Origin: Deltaproteobacteria bacterium
GTDB taxonomy: Bacteria > Desulfobacterota > DSM-4660 > Desulfatiglandales > Desulfatiglandaceae
Direction of reading: 5' to 3'
Length of the DNA stretch: 38,432 nucleotides
Assembly (NCBI GenBank): GCA_029933075.1
Contig: JAOZOW010000019.1
Coordinates: 1-38,432, forward strand
Shown: piece by piece, positions 1-8,420 of the stretch
Layout: every line of letters starts with the position of its first letter
Position numbering within the stretch: the first letter of the stretch is position 1
The notes under the pieces: generated by a model
Told to the model about the DNA's origin: nothing
Seen by the model: the letters and a program-made list of their open reading frames with translations, nothing else
Database searches by the model: none
Program-made: the position numbers and the translations under genes

Positions 1-81
1 GTATGCTTTCAGGACCTCCTTTGATTCATACTCCGACAGAATGGCCCGCCCTTGCCTTAAGGCCTCCTCTATAACCTCCAC
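1..81 (-). CDS. ADP-forming acyl-CoA synthetase beta subunit (ATP-grasp), 5' fragment
   Basis: Only the first 27 codons lie in the window; the gene runs off the left edge. The reading begins at GTG (81-79), preceded five bases upstream by a strong GGAGGT ribosome site (90-85), and gives VEVIEEALRQGRAIL followed by SEYESKEVLKAY. This matches the usual N-terminus of the ATP-grasp (beta) subunit of NDP-forming acyl-CoA synthetases, which starts with a short helix reading like LxEyEaKelLkayGIp. Two bases separate its start from the TAA of the alpha subunit upstream, so the two are almost certainly translationally coupled. In this family beta carries the ATP/ADP site and alpha the CoA-ligase site. 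A second GTG at 93 is in frame but has no ribosome site. The assignment rests on a short stretch plus context. Confidence 0.72.
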   Translation of the reverse strand, partial: MEVIEEALRQGRAILSEYESKEVLKAY

Positions 82-83
82 TT

Positions 84-1484
84 TTACCTCCACGTTTTGT
101 GCTTATACTGCCAGAGAGATGCCATGACCTTTGCCGCTCGCTCCGGTGTGGGCAGGTTCACCAGCGCCCCTGCTCTTTCGAGCCTCAATACCTCGTCATC
201 CCAAATGCCCGCAGGACTTACCAGACAAGTGACAACAGGTTTCTTTTGTCTCCAGTCCAGAAGGAAATCTGAAAGATAGGAGACCGCACCTCTGTTTGCA
301 GAAGCGAACATCATGAGGAGCAGTATGCCGTCCGTATTTTCGTCTTCCGCCGCGGCCCGCATGATGCCTTTAATAGCTGCGCTATCGTACCACGCGGGCC
401 CCATGTCCACAGGGTTGGTCCTTATGGCCAGCGGAGGCAGGAGATTGTTGATGGCTGCCTGGGTGCTCTCCTGGAAGGATGCAATCTGTAGGCCATAGCG
501 CTCGCAGGTGTCGCAGGCCACCATCCCCGGTCCGGCCTGGCCTGTTAGCACGGCCATGCGCGGACCTGCGGGCAGCGGACATAGGGATAGCGCGCGGGCG
601 ATATCCACCAATGCCTCTGTACTTTCCATGGGAAGAATGCCGGACTGGATCATGGCCGCTTTGTAGACCTCCTGTCTCCCGGCCACGGACCCTGTATGGG
701 ACAAGGAAGCGCGGTTGCCGCTTTCTGCGCTTCCGGCCTTCATGGCCAAGATCGGTTTTTTGCCCCCGGTATTCCGTGCGGCATCCATGAGTTTTCTGGG
801 ATCGTCCAGCCCCTCCAAATACAGAATAATGACCTGTGTATCGGGGTCCTCAACGAGGTAGGGCAGGATTTCCGCGAAATCTATATTCAGGCGGTTTCCC
901 AGTCCGATGATTTTACTGATCCCCACATGTTCTTTCATGGCCATGAAGGCGAGCAGGTGTGAGATACCGCCGCTCTGGCTTACGATGCTTACCCCTCCCC
1001 TTTCCACGTGCGAGAACTCCGGAGTGAATGAGGCATTGAGATCGATCGTGCGGTTAACTATGCCAAAGGTATTGGGTCCGATGACCGGCATGCCCTCAGC
1101 CATGGCGATCTCAGCCAGCCTGGACTGCAGCTCAGCACCTGCCGGATCATCGATTTCTTTGAAACCGGCGGTTATGAGAACAATGCCTCCTACACCCTTT
1201 TTGCCGCATTCTTGGAAAACCCCTGGCACCGCTCCTGCAGGGACAACCACTATAGCCAGGTCAACGGAGCCCTTGATTTCGGTAACAGAGGAAACACTGC
1301 TGATTCCCATTATCTCCCCGCCGTTCGGGTTTACAGGAACGATTCGCCCCCTGAAGCCGTCGTCCTGAAGGAGGCTCTTCATGACGTGGGAGCCGAGCTT
1401 GGCAGGATTTTCCGACGCACCGATCACCGCAACGGTTTTTGGATTGAAAATTAGATGGAGATTTTGTTGGGGTTCTTTTTTCAT
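84..1484 (-). CDS. ADP-forming acyl-CoA synthetase alpha subunit (CoA-binding / succinyl-CoA synthetase-like)
   Basis: This 466-residue protein has the alpha-subunit architecture of NDP-forming acyl-CoA synthetases: an N-terminal CoA-binding Rossmann domain (NPKTVAVIGASENPAKLGS near residues 14-32), a succinyl-CoA ligase-like domain (SIVSQSGGISHLLAF near 166-180) and a third flavodoxin-like domain. His263 in SLSHTGSVAG is the expected phosphohistidine that relays phosphate between the acyl phosphate and ATP. The enzyme interconverts acyl-CoA + ADP + Pi with acid + ATP + CoA, typical of anaerobes that conserve energy from acyl-CoAs. I chose ATG at 1484 because it has GGAG seven bases upstream and the CoA-binding domain starts soon after; the frame stays open 31 codons further up without family resemblance. 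The beta subunit follows at once. The acyl substrate cannot be told from sequence. Confidence 0.88.
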   Translation of the reverse strand: MKKEPQQNLHLIFNPKTVAVIGASENPAKLGSHVMKSLLQDDGFRGRIVPVNPNGGEIMGISSVSSVTEIKGSVDLAIVVVPAGAVPGVFQECGKKGVGGIVLITAGFKEIDDPAGAELQSRLAEIAMAEGMPVIGPNTFGIVNRTIDLNASFTPEFSHVERGGVSIVSQSGGISHLLAFMAMKEHVGISKIIGLGNRLNIDFAEILPYLVEDPDTQVIILYLEGLDDPRKLMDAARNTGGKKPILAMKAGSAESGNRASLSHTGSVAGRQEVYKAAMIQSGILPMESTEALVDIARALSLCPLPAGPRMAVLTGQAGPGMVACDTCERYGLQIASFQESTQAAINNLLPPLAIRTNPVDMGPAWYDSAAIKGIMRAAAEDENTDGILLLMMFASANRGAVSYLSDFLLDWRQKKPVVTCLVSPAGIWDDEVLRLERAGALVNLPTPERAAKVMASLWQYKHKTWR

Positions 1485-1487
1485 CCT

Positions 1488-1534
1488 AACTCCGGATGGT
1501 TTTCTGTGGACTTTTATAACCTTAAACCGGAGTT
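1488..1534 (-). promoter_or_regulatory. possible ribosome-site-masking hairpin in the acyl-CoA synthetase leader
   Basis: In the transcript (minus strand) the octamer AACTCCGG (1534-1527) is perfectly complementary to CCGGAGTT (1495-1488), with 31 bases between. The downstream arm contains the GGAG ribosome site of the alpha-subunit gene and ends three bases before its ATG at 1484. If the arms pair, the ribosome site is buried. An eight-base match with a long loop can arise by chance, so this is a candidate only. Confidence 0.3.
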
Positions 1535-1711
1535 CGTCAATGGAAAAGCACGCAAACCTGTGCAGAACACAAGGCAAACGAGCATGTGGGGATGTATATA
1601 GAATGCCTCCTTATATTGCGTTTGGATCGCGGCCATGCTAACCTGTAACTGCTTCATACCCGTCCAAAGCCGGTTTCAATCTTACAGCAAGAGGAAGCGA
1701 GCGGGTACCCC

Positions 1712-3145
1712 TTGAGTATCGAAACCAATATCATCAGAAAGGTCCACCATACCCTTTCAAAACACCGCATGATCGAAAGAGGCGACCGCGTGATCGTGGC
1801 CGTTTCGGGAGGGCCCGATTCTGTCTGCCTGCTGGATGTTCTCTACCGGCTCAGGGATGATTTGGGTATTGTTTTGGTGGTGGCCCATTTTGATCATGGA
1901 CTGAGGCCCGAGGAGGATGAGAGGGAGACTCTTTTTGTAAGTTCACTGGCCCGCTCCCTTCACATCCCTTTCGAAAGCGGAAAAGCGCCTGCCGACTTGA
2001 GTCATAACAGGGCCTCCCTGGAGGAAGCTGCGCGGGAGGCCAGGTATCTCTTTCTCGAGAGAGCGATGGAAACACACTGCGCCCAGAAGATTGCGCTGGG
2101 ACATACCCTCAATGATCACGCTGAGACTGTTCTTATGAGGCTTCTTCGGGGCAGCGGTCCAGCCGGCCTTTCAGGAATTCCTCCTGTCCGGGGAGGCCAT
2201 ATAATAAGGCCATTGATCAGTGTTTGTCGCGAAGAGGTGGAGACATACCTTCGGGTGCGGAAATTGGAGTGTATGAGGGATAGCTCCAACATTGAGCGTC
2301 GCTATCTCAGGAACCGGGTGAGGCTTGAACTTCTCCCGGAGCTCAGAAAGTACCAGCCCCGTATTGTAGAGATCCTGGCGCAGACAGCGGAGATCCTGAG
2401 ACAGGAAGATTCATGGCTCTCAGAAGTGGCGGAACAGTGGGTCAATGATGAGGCCGGAGCTGATGAAGAAGGTATGCTGGAAGTCCCTCTCTCCTCGTTT
2501 CTTCTTCTCCCCGGGGCATTGAGATACCGGGCGGTCAGGGCATTGGTTGGCAGGGCCGTGGGCACGCTTCGCAGAATTAAGTGGAATCATGTGGAGGCCA
2601 TTGATCGATTGGCCCGAAGCAAGCGACCGCAGGGTCAAATTCACCTGCCTCACCGCGGTATTGTGAGAAAAATTTACGATAGGCTCCTCTTTACAGTCTC
2701 AGAGCAGGAGGCGCCAGGAGACTATGAATATTCTTTGGATGGACCGGGGGTTTATTATATGGAGGCGGTGGGGCTCACAATGTCGATCCAGGAATTGGAC
2801 AGGGGATCTATCAGAGACTTAAAGGCCGCTCCTTTGGAAGCGTTGCTAAATGGAGATCGAATTACTTATCCCCTTGCGGTGCGGAACTTCAGGCCCGGTG
2901 ATCGATTTGTTCCTTTAGGCATGAAAGGTCACAGGAAGGTCAAGGACTTCTTCATTGATCTCAAAATACCCTCCCGGGACAGGAGGAGGATCCCCATATT
3001 GACCAGCCAAGATAAACCCATATGGATATGTGGCTATAGGATCGATGACCGCTTCAGGGTAGCTGACGATACAACAAATGTGTTGAGAGTGAAGGTCGAG
3101 AGGGGGAGGGTGGGGTCAGGGAATCGCGAGATTGGAGAATTTTGA
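1712..3145 (+). CDS. tilS: tRNA(Ile)-lysidine synthase TilS
   Basis: TilS uses ATP to attach lysine to C34 of tRNA-Ile(CAU), changing both its codon reading (AUA) and its charging identity. The 477-residue product carries the PP-loop SGGPDS at residues 32-37 within the family core, HFDHGLRPEE and the GHTLNDHAETVLMRLLRG segment, then a middle substrate-binding region and a typical TilS C-terminal domain (NFRPGDRFVPLGMKGHRKVKDFF, ending in an IDDRF segment). The length is close to E. coli TilS. The start is TTG at 1712: the N-terminal helix with KHRMIERGDRVIVAVSGG aligns with the family from there. The ribosome site is weak (GAGG about 15 bases upstream), so the Met at residue 20 is a less likely alternative. 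It is transcribed away from the acyl-CoA synthetase genes and converges on speD. Confidence 0.95.
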   Translation: MSIETNIIRKVHHTLSKHRMIERGDRVIVAVSGGPDSVCLLDVLYRLRDDLGIVLVVAHFDHGLRPEEDERETLFVSSLARSLHIPFESGKAPADLSHNRASLEEAAREARYLFLERAMETHCAQKIALGHTLNDHAETVLMRLLRGSGPAGLSGIPPVRGGHIIRPLISVCREEVETYLRVRKLECMRDSSNIERRYLRNRVRLELLPELRKYQPRIVEILAQTAEILRQEDSWLSEVAEQWVNDEAGADEEGMLEVPLSSFLLLPGALRYRAVRALVGRAVGTLRRIKWNHVEAIDRLARSKRPQGQIHLPHRGIVRKIYDRLLFTVSEQEAPGDYEYSLDGPGVYYMEAVGLTMSIQELDRGSIRDLKAAPLEALLNGDRITYPLAVRNFRPGDRFVPLGMKGHRKVKDFFIDLKIPSRDRRRIPILTSQDKPIWICGYRIDDRFRVADDTTNVLRVKVERGRVGSGNREIGEF

Positions 3146-3274
3146 GGCCCTGCCTGCCAGCAGGGGCGGAGCATACATATCTTCCCCGCCCAGGCGTCGG
3201 AACGCCAGGGTCATGGCAGGGTCTCCAGGGAAAGGCGTGCTGACCGGATCAACTCGGTCCAGATGTCTCGAACC

Positions 3275-3664
3275 TCAGGCGAATACCTGCTTGTATTGCA
3301 TCTCAGCACCTTCCATCTCCAAAAACCCGCGCTTATGGTAGGTAACCTTGGGTTCTTTGGAGCGAAAGAACCGAATCAGGAAATCACAGGCCTTCTTGTG
3401 ATCCATGCGGTTCCCGCAAGTCTCAAAGGTCACGGCTGCAAACCGATATTCCGGCCATGTGTGAACAGCAAGATGCGATTCCGCAATGGTTACCGTCCCG
3501 CTCACACCAAAGGGGCTGAAGGTGTGAAATGAGTCTCCGATCACTTCGGCGCCCATGACCTCGGCTGCCTCTAACATGCCTTCCCTGATAAGATCGGCAT
3601 CCATGAGCCGATCGCGCTCGCACTCATGGAGGTCTATGAGAACAAGGTCCAACAGTGAAGCCAA
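3275..3664 (-). CDS. speD: S-adenosylmethionine decarboxylase proenzyme (class 1b, SpeD/SpeH type)
   Basis: The 129-residue proenzyme self-cleaves to create a pyruvoyl group and decarboxylates AdoMet, supplying the aminopropyl donor for spermidine. The cleavage motif is plain: IAESHLAVHTWPEY, with cleavage expected between Glu62 and Ser63. Ser63, His68 and Cys83 match the numbering of the well-studied Thermotoga enzyme, which supports the length. The start is TTG at 3664; a TAA codon lies immediately upstream in frame, so the protein cannot begin earlier, and there is no clear ribosome site, so a TTG four codons in is possible. It lies 148 bp downstream of mtnA on the same strand. The N-terminus is a little unlike the usual GRH-start, but the core is intact. 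Confidence 0.93.
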   Translation of the reverse strand: MASLLDLVLIDLHECERDRLMDADLIREGMLEAAEVMGAEVIGDSFHTFSPFGVSGTVTIAESHLAVHTWPEYRFAAVTFETCGNRMDHKKACDFLIRFFRSKEPKVTYHKRGFLEMEGAEMQYKQVFA

Positions 3665-3812
3665 TTACCGAATCTCACTTTCTATGTTAAGCTTGAGTGT
3701 TGAATTTCCCAGCTCCCTTCAATCAGCCCGGCTAAACCGGCGAACCCGGTTTTGCGAAAACATCATTTTTTATGACAATCTTACCGCAGCGTCAAGGAAG
3801 AAAACAGAAAAT

Positions 3813-4889
3813 TTATGGCGCGGTCAATATTTTTTTGATTGCGGCCTTGTAAGGGGCTCTCAGGATTCCCTTCTCCGTAATAATGGCTGATACATATCTG
3901 GCAGGGGTGATGTCAAAGGCCGGGTTGATGGCCTGTGTGCCGACGGGAGCAACCTGGCGGTCTCTGAAGATACAGATCTCTTCAGCCCCCCTCTCTTCAA
4001 CAGGGATCAGGTCTCCGTTACGTATGGTAGGATCTATGGTGGAGAGGGGCGCCGCTACATAGAAAGGGATCTTGTTTGTCCTGGCAAGCACTGCCACCTG
4101 GTAGGTCCCTATTTTGTTGGCCACGTCTCCATTGGCTGCAATTCTGTCGGCACCTGTTATGACAAGATCGATCCGTTTCTGTCGCATGAGGAAACCCGCA
4201 GCGTTATCGGCAATCACCGCCACCGGGATTCCCTCCCGCATGAGTTCGAAGGCCGTGAGCCTGAGGCCCTGAAGCCAAGGCCTTGTCTCATCCGCGATCA
4301 CGTTTATCTTTTTCCCCTTCCTGTGGGCTGACCTGATGACCCCCAATGCAGTCCCATAGCCTCCCGTGGCAAGCGCGCCGGCATTGCAATGGGTCAGGAT
4401 GGTGGCGCCGCGGGGGATGAGGGGCTCGCCATTTTCACCAATCTGTTTATTGATCTCGATGTCCTCGTTGAGCATCCTTTCGGATTCCAGCCTCAGTTCA
4501 GCCTTAATTTCTTCAATGCTGTGCCCCTCCATACTCCTGGCAAGGGCCGCCATCCTGTCCACCGCCCACCTCAGATTTACGGCAGTTGGTCGCGCTAAGA
4601 GCATTTCATGCCCCATCCGTTCGAATTTTTTCATGAAGGAGCCAAATGATTTTGCCCTGATGGAACCTGCCCCTAAAGCTAGGCCCATGCCTGCAGCGAT
4701 ACCGATGGCAGGCGCGCCCCGTATGACCATTTTCTGGATGGCCTTTATGACGTCTCTGTATCCCCGGCATGTATACCAGTCTGTCCTGGAGGGGATCTTT
4801 CTCTGGTCGATCATCCTGACATGGGAGCCGTACCACTCAATGGTGGGGACCATACCGATTCCGTTAGGTTTATTTCGACGGGCGGTCAT
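3813..4889 (-). CDS. mtnA: S-methyl-5-thioribose-1-phosphate isomerase MtnA
   Basis: MtnA converts methylthioribose-1-phosphate to methylthioribulose-1-phosphate in methionine salvage. The 358-residue protein belongs to the eIF2B-alpha/MtnA fold family and shows the MtnA-specific elements: RGAPAIGIAAGMG (58-70), ILTHCNAGALATGGYGTALG with catalytic Cys168, and VITGADRIAANGDVANKIGT with catalytic Asp248. The C-terminus has the usual NPAFDITP and IITEKGI elements. The ATG at 4889 is one base past the ilvE stop (TGA, T, ATG), implying coupled translation. Some eIF2B-like relatives act on ribose-1,5-bisphosphate, but the Cys and Asp motifs and the neighbouring speD favour MtnA. No other salvage gene (mtnK, mtnN/P, mtnB, mtnC, mtnD) is visible in the window. 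Confidence 0.93.
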   Translation of the reverse strand: MTARRNKPNGIGMVPTIEWYGSHVRMIDQRKIPSRTDWYTCRGYRDVIKAIQKMVIRGAPAIGIAAGMGLALGAGSIRAKSFGSFMKKFERMGHEMLLARPTAVNLRWAVDRMAALARSMEGHSIEEIKAELRLESERMLNEDIEINKQIGENGEPLIPRGATILTHCNAGALATGGYGTALGVIRSAHRKGKKINVIADETRPWLQGLRLTAFELMREGIPVAVIADNAAGFLMRQKRIDLVITGADRIAANGDVANKIGTYQVAVLARTNKIPFYVAAPLSTIDPTIRNGDLIPVEERGAEEICIFRDRQVAPVGTQAINPAFDITPARYVSAIITEKGILRAPYKAAIKKILTAP

Positions 4890-4890
4890 A

Positions 4891-5964
4891 TCAACCTATC
4901 CGCTCAACCCAACCGCGGGTATCCTCTCTTTCAGCGTACTGTAAGCCCACGATCTCGTCATAGAGCTTCTGGGAAAGCTCCCCCATTTTCCCGCCTGCCA
5001 CAACGTGGTCTTCCCCTTTGTATGTGATCTGACCCACGGGCGATATGACGGCGGCCGTTCCTGTACCGAAGGCTTCCTTCAAACTCCCCTCCTTTGCCGC
5101 CCCTATGACCTCGTCAATGGTTAAGGAGCGCTCCGAGACCTTCCAGCCCCAGCCTTTCAGGATTTGAATGACCGAGTCCCTGGTTATACCGGGAAGAATG
5201 CTGCCCGTAAGAGGTGCGGTTATAACTTCGTCATTGATCACAAAGAACATATTCATGGTGCCAACTTCTTCCACATACTTTCTTTCAGCCGCATCCAGCC
5301 ACAGGACCTGTGTAAACCCTTTCTCTTTGGCCTCTTCTGCCGCCAGCAGGCTGGCCGCGTAATTCCCGGCTGTCTTGGCCTCACCGGTTCCCCCTATGGC
5401 TGCGCGGACATATTTGTCCTCCACCCAGATCTTGACCGGGTTCAGGCCCTCTTTGTAATAAGCTCCCACGCTGGACAGGATGATGAAGAAGAGATAGTTG
5501 TTGGCGGGTCGTACCCCGAGGTGCGGCTCTGTGGCCAGCATGGTGGGCCTGACATAAAGTGACGTGCCTTCGGTCCTGGGAATCCAGTCCTTGTCGAGCA
5601 GGATGAGTTTTTTCATGGCATCCATTACAAAATCGACATCCACCTCGGGCATGCAGAGCCGCGCTGCGGAATGATTCATCCTGATGATGTTGTCCCTTGC
5701 GCGGAAAAGATAGATGGAGTCATCCTGCCCCCGGTAGGCTTTCAGGCCTTCAAATATTTCCTGGCCGTAATGGAGGGCCATTGCAGCGGGATCGATAGAG
5801 AGCTCGCGATACGGTTCGATGCGGGCATCGAACCAGCCCCTGCCTGCCTCGTATTCCATAAGAAACATATGGTCTGTAAAAATACTCCCGAATCCGAGCT
5901 GGGATTCATCGGCCGGTTTTGGTTTCTTCTGATCGTCGTCTGCTTGTATCACCTTGATTTCCAT
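4891..5964 (-). CDS. ilvE: branched-chain amino acid aminotransferase
   Basis: A 357-residue fold-type IV PLP aminotransferase of the longer BCAT II group (about 350 residues rather than the 300 of E. coli IlvE). PLP-binding Lys197 sits in GEAKTAGNYAASLLA; YGQEIFEGLKAYRG (67-79) and the EVGTMNMFFV segment (near 233-242) are BCAT signatures. It reversibly transaminates leucine, isoleucine and valine with glutamate. BCATs of this family can also make methionine from 2-keto-4-methylthiobutyrate, the final salvage step, which fits its placement one base upstream of mtnA. A good ribosome site (AAGGAGA) precedes ATG 5964. An 89-base gap separates it from the DUF4340 gene upstream. Confidence 0.93.
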   Translation of the reverse strand: MEIKVIQADDDQKKPKPADESQLGFGSIFTDHMFLMEYEAGRGWFDARIEPYRELSIDPAAMALHYGQEIFEGLKAYRGQDDSIYLFRARDNIIRMNHSAARLCMPEVDVDFVMDAMKKLILLDKDWIPRTEGTSLYVRPTMLATEPHLGVRPANNYLFFIILSSVGAYYKEGLNPVKIWVEDKYVRAAIGGTGEAKTAGNYAASLLAAEEAKEKGFTQVLWLDAAERKYVEEVGTMNMFFVINDEVITAPLTGSILPGITRDSVIQILKGWGWKVSERSLTIDEVIGAAKEGSLKEAFGTGTAAVISPVGQITYKGEDHVVAGGKMGELSQKLYDEIVGLQYAEREDTRGWVERIG

Positions 5965-6053
5965 TGTCTTCTCCTTTCCCCATCTTCAAAAGCGTTCTTC
6001 CCCTATCATACCTCCCTTAAAAATACAACGGGCCTGAAGCGTACAGGGGAGGC

Positions 6054-7013
6054 TTACTCTTTCCGTTCCCCGGCCTTCTTTTTCAGGTCCTTTCGTTTTT
6101 TAGGCAGGTCCTCTATCAACCATTTGCTGACGGTAACGACCGTGGGCCTGTCCTGTAACTTGGCATATATGCGGGTACTATGCTTCCTGTCCCTGTTCCC
6201 GAAAAGGAGGGTTTCCCTCTTTTTCCCGTTCGAGAGCATTATCGAAGCCCTTGGTTGATCAAGGCCATAGGGGTGCAGATCTTGTGCTATCTCTTCCTCG
6301 AATGAGGAGGCTTCTATTCTGGTAAACCTAATTAACAAAGAGTTGACCTTAAGTGGATCCACGGGGAACCGGGGATCGTCTTTGAAAAACCATTTTTCGC
6401 CTTTCTTGATCAGGGGCCATGTGTTTGAATCCCTGACGATCGTAAACTGATTGACATCGTCCAGGTTAAGGGTGAAAAGGCGCTTGAGTCTCAGTTGAAA
6501 CAGGGTCTTGTCAATGGCATCCTTATCGTATGTCTCAATGAGATAGACCTTTTTTTGCCCATCGATTCTTACATAGATTCCATCCCCTGTGGGGCTTTGG
6601 CTGCCCACGTAAAGTTTACCACCAAGCTTTCCGGCCCTGTAGCTCAAGATCAGAATCGGGCTGTCCAGGCCATACTGCCCGACCTCCTCGGGACTTTCTG
6701 CGATTACGCGAGTGTATTTCAGGCCCGCCAGCTTCTCCGTCAACTCCTCCACTGCAAATGTCTGGGCCGCTGTCTTGACTGGTTCGGTGATCTTCCACCC
6801 GGGCTTCACCCCGTCTCCGGTTTTTTGGAGGACGATTTTATGCTTTCCCCTGATAATGGATAGCGTTTCGATTTGATCCGCTCCTATTCTGAATAGCAGC
6901 TTGGCCTTTCGCTCTGATTCGCTGGCAATCCTCTCCTGGTGTATGTCGTAGAAATAGACCCCTGCCAAGGCAATGACTCCAATGAGATATAGGATTGTCG
7001 CCCTGTATTTCAT
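6054..7013 (-). CDS. DUF4340 domain membrane-anchored protein of a Gld-type ABC operon
   Basis: The 319-residue protein has one N-terminal membrane anchor (ATILYLIGVIALAGVYF, about residues 5-21) followed by a soluble, probably periplasmic region with the repetitive beta-rich pattern of DUF4340 (KWFFKDDPRFPVD, YGLDQPRASIML). Each repeat asks for a target expression of the form 'YGLDxP', seen twice. The biochemical function is unknown; DUF4340 genes regularly follow gldG-like genes, as here. The start ATG at 7013 overlaps the upstream stop by ATGA; a start seven codons earlier is open but breaks that coupling. The C-terminus is lysine-rich (PKKRKDLKKKAGERKE). Confidence 0.8.
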   Translation of the reverse strand: MKYRATILYLIGVIALAGVYFYDIHQERIASESERKAKLLFRIGADQIETLSIIRGKHKIVLQKTGDGVKPGWKITEPVKTAAQTFAVEELTEKLAGLKYTRVIAESPEEVGQYGLDSPILILSYRAGKLGGKLYVGSQSPTGDGIYVRIDGQKKVYLIETYDKDAIDKTLFQLRLKRLFTLNLDDVNQFTIVRDSNTWPLIKKGEKWFFKDDPRFPVDPLKVNSLLIRFTRIEASSFEEEIAQDLHPYGLDQPRASIMLSNGKKRETLLFGNRDRKHSTRIYAKLQDRPTVVTVSKWLIEDLPKKRKDLKKKAGERKE

Positions 7014-8416
7014 CGGGACCGCCTCCTCAGCCACACAACGATACCAAGAAGGAGCATAATCAGAGGCATGGCAACTACCGGTATCCAGAAGACAACCATC
7101 CCCTGGGCCCGACTCAGGAGCAAAGGCTCGATGGGTTTTGGCTTTCGCTGGATGGTGATGAACTCTTCCCTGCCCACCATATAGTTGATGGTGTTTGTGA
7201 TGAAGTCTTCATTGCCCGCAAGTTCGAGACGGCTGTTGGAAGCAAAATCCACATCACCAAAGACAACCAGTTTCCCCCTGCCGGTGATCTGAAGCTCGCC
7301 GCGCTGTTCATGTTTTTTCCCTTCATCAGCCTTTTTGATGGGAGGCTCCAGTTCAACCACCGCCGCAAGGGATATGGGACCCTGCCTGTCTTCAGCGTCG
7401 AACCGGGCCCTGCCTTTGTGGAGGGACTCAATATCCATCTCTGCCCACGAGCTGGTGGAAGTTTTTGCCAAGGCGGTGACTGTCACGCCCTTTTTGGGCT
7501 TGCCAATCGGTTCCACGGATCTTGCCAGGTCGAAAAAACAGGTCAGGCGGAAATCCCGTGTAATTTCATGGTCAGCGTAAGTTACCAGCATGGGGAAAAG
7601 ATAGTTGCCTCCCATTACCCTGCTTAGTTTGTCCACTATGATATCATCCGTAATCAGCACGGAGTAAGATTTCAGGAATTTCTTGAGCCCCCCGTCGTGG
7701 AGGGGCTCAAGAAAAATGATCACGCTTCCCCCTGCGTTGATATACTTGCGGAGGCTCTGTAGCTCCTCGGGGAAGAGGGGTTTCAGAGGGGCTGCCACCA
7801 CCACAAGAGAGGCCTCCTCTGGGATTTCTTCCCTCATCAGGTTGATTTCCTTGAACTCATAATTCTGTTTGCTCAGTTTCTCATTGAGCTTTCCAAAGGC
7901 CTTCATGTCGCTGCCCACGAAAACTCGCTCACCATGGCCGGTCACCCAATAGACTTTCTTGATCTTGCTCTCAAGGAGCCTGATCAGTGCGTTGGTAACA
8001 TGCTCTTCGTCTGCGATTTTTGTGGTTTGCGAATGCCCGTAGCCTTCAAGGATGATGGTGTTGAGGGTCTTTACATTATAGTGCTGCGCTACGGCCGGAT
8101 TTTTTTGAGGGTCGATAAGCTCATATGTGATGGTGGGGACCAGGTAATGGTATGCGGAAAGCAATCTTTCGGTATCTTCGGCTTCTGGAAAACCCTCACG
8201 GACGAAGGCCTTGATTTTGACCGGTTTCCGGACATTCTTTAGGATCTGCACCGTCTTGTCGGTCAGGGTATGTTCCCCCGTTGATGTGAGATCCCACCGC
8301 AGGTAGTGCCTTTGAGATATGAGACTGGCGAATACCATCAGGGCAAGGACCAAAAAAATGGCCGCTGTCATGTTGGAGGAGCTCTTTAGTCTTAACCCTA
8401 AACCGGCTTTTTCCAT
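7010..8416 (-). CDS. GldG-like ABC transporter auxiliary protein
   Basis: A 468-residue protein with a membrane helix near the N-terminus (AAIFLVLALMVFASLIS, about 18-34), a long extracytoplasmic region, and a second helix at the C-terminus (VVFWIPVVAMPLIMLLLGIVVWL) ending in a basic WLRRRSR cytoplasmic tail. This is the layout of the GldG/ABC_transp_aux family. Typical elements are LTSTGEHTLTDKTVQIL near the start, VYWVTGHGER in the middle and VIIFLEPLHDGG. GldG was named for gliding in Flavobacterium, but relatives with the same operon occur in many non-gliding bacteria, and the transported substrate is not known. It is four bases downstream of the permease gene and overlaps DUF4340 by ATGA. 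I expect it to form one complex with the ATPase and permease. Confidence 0.82.
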   Translation of the reverse strand: MEKAGLGLRLKSSSNMTAAIFLVLALMVFASLISQRHYLRWDLTSTGEHTLTDKTVQILKNVRKPVKIKAFVREGFPEAEDTERLLSAYHYLVPTITYELIDPQKNPAVAQHYNVKTLNTIILEGYGHSQTTKIADEEHVTNALIRLLESKIKKVYWVTGHGERVFVGSDMKAFGKLNEKLSKQNYEFKEINLMREEIPEEASLVVVAAPLKPLFPEELQSLRKYINAGGSVIIFLEPLHDGGLKKFLKSYSVLITDDIIVDKLSRVMGGNYLFPMLVTYADHEITRDFRLTCFFDLARSVEPIGKPKKGVTVTALAKTSTSSWAEMDIESLHKGRARFDAEDRQGPISLAAVVELEPPIKKADEGKKHEQRGELQITGRGKLVVFGDVDFASNSRLELAGNEDFITNTINYMVGREEFITIQRKPKPIEPLLLSRAQGMVVFWIPVVAMPLIMLLLGIVVWLRRRSR

Positions 8417-8420
8417 GATT

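Noticed and set aside
3146-3274. Small hairpins (CCCTGC/GCAGGG and GGCGT/ACGCC) between tilS and speD as a bidirectional terminator
   Set aside because: Both stems are short and neither is followed by a T-run on either strand.
3733-3752. Hairpin AAACCGG/CCGGTTT between mtnA and speD as a terminator
   Set aside because: On the minus strand no T-run follows the stem, so termination is not supported; it may only be a local structure.
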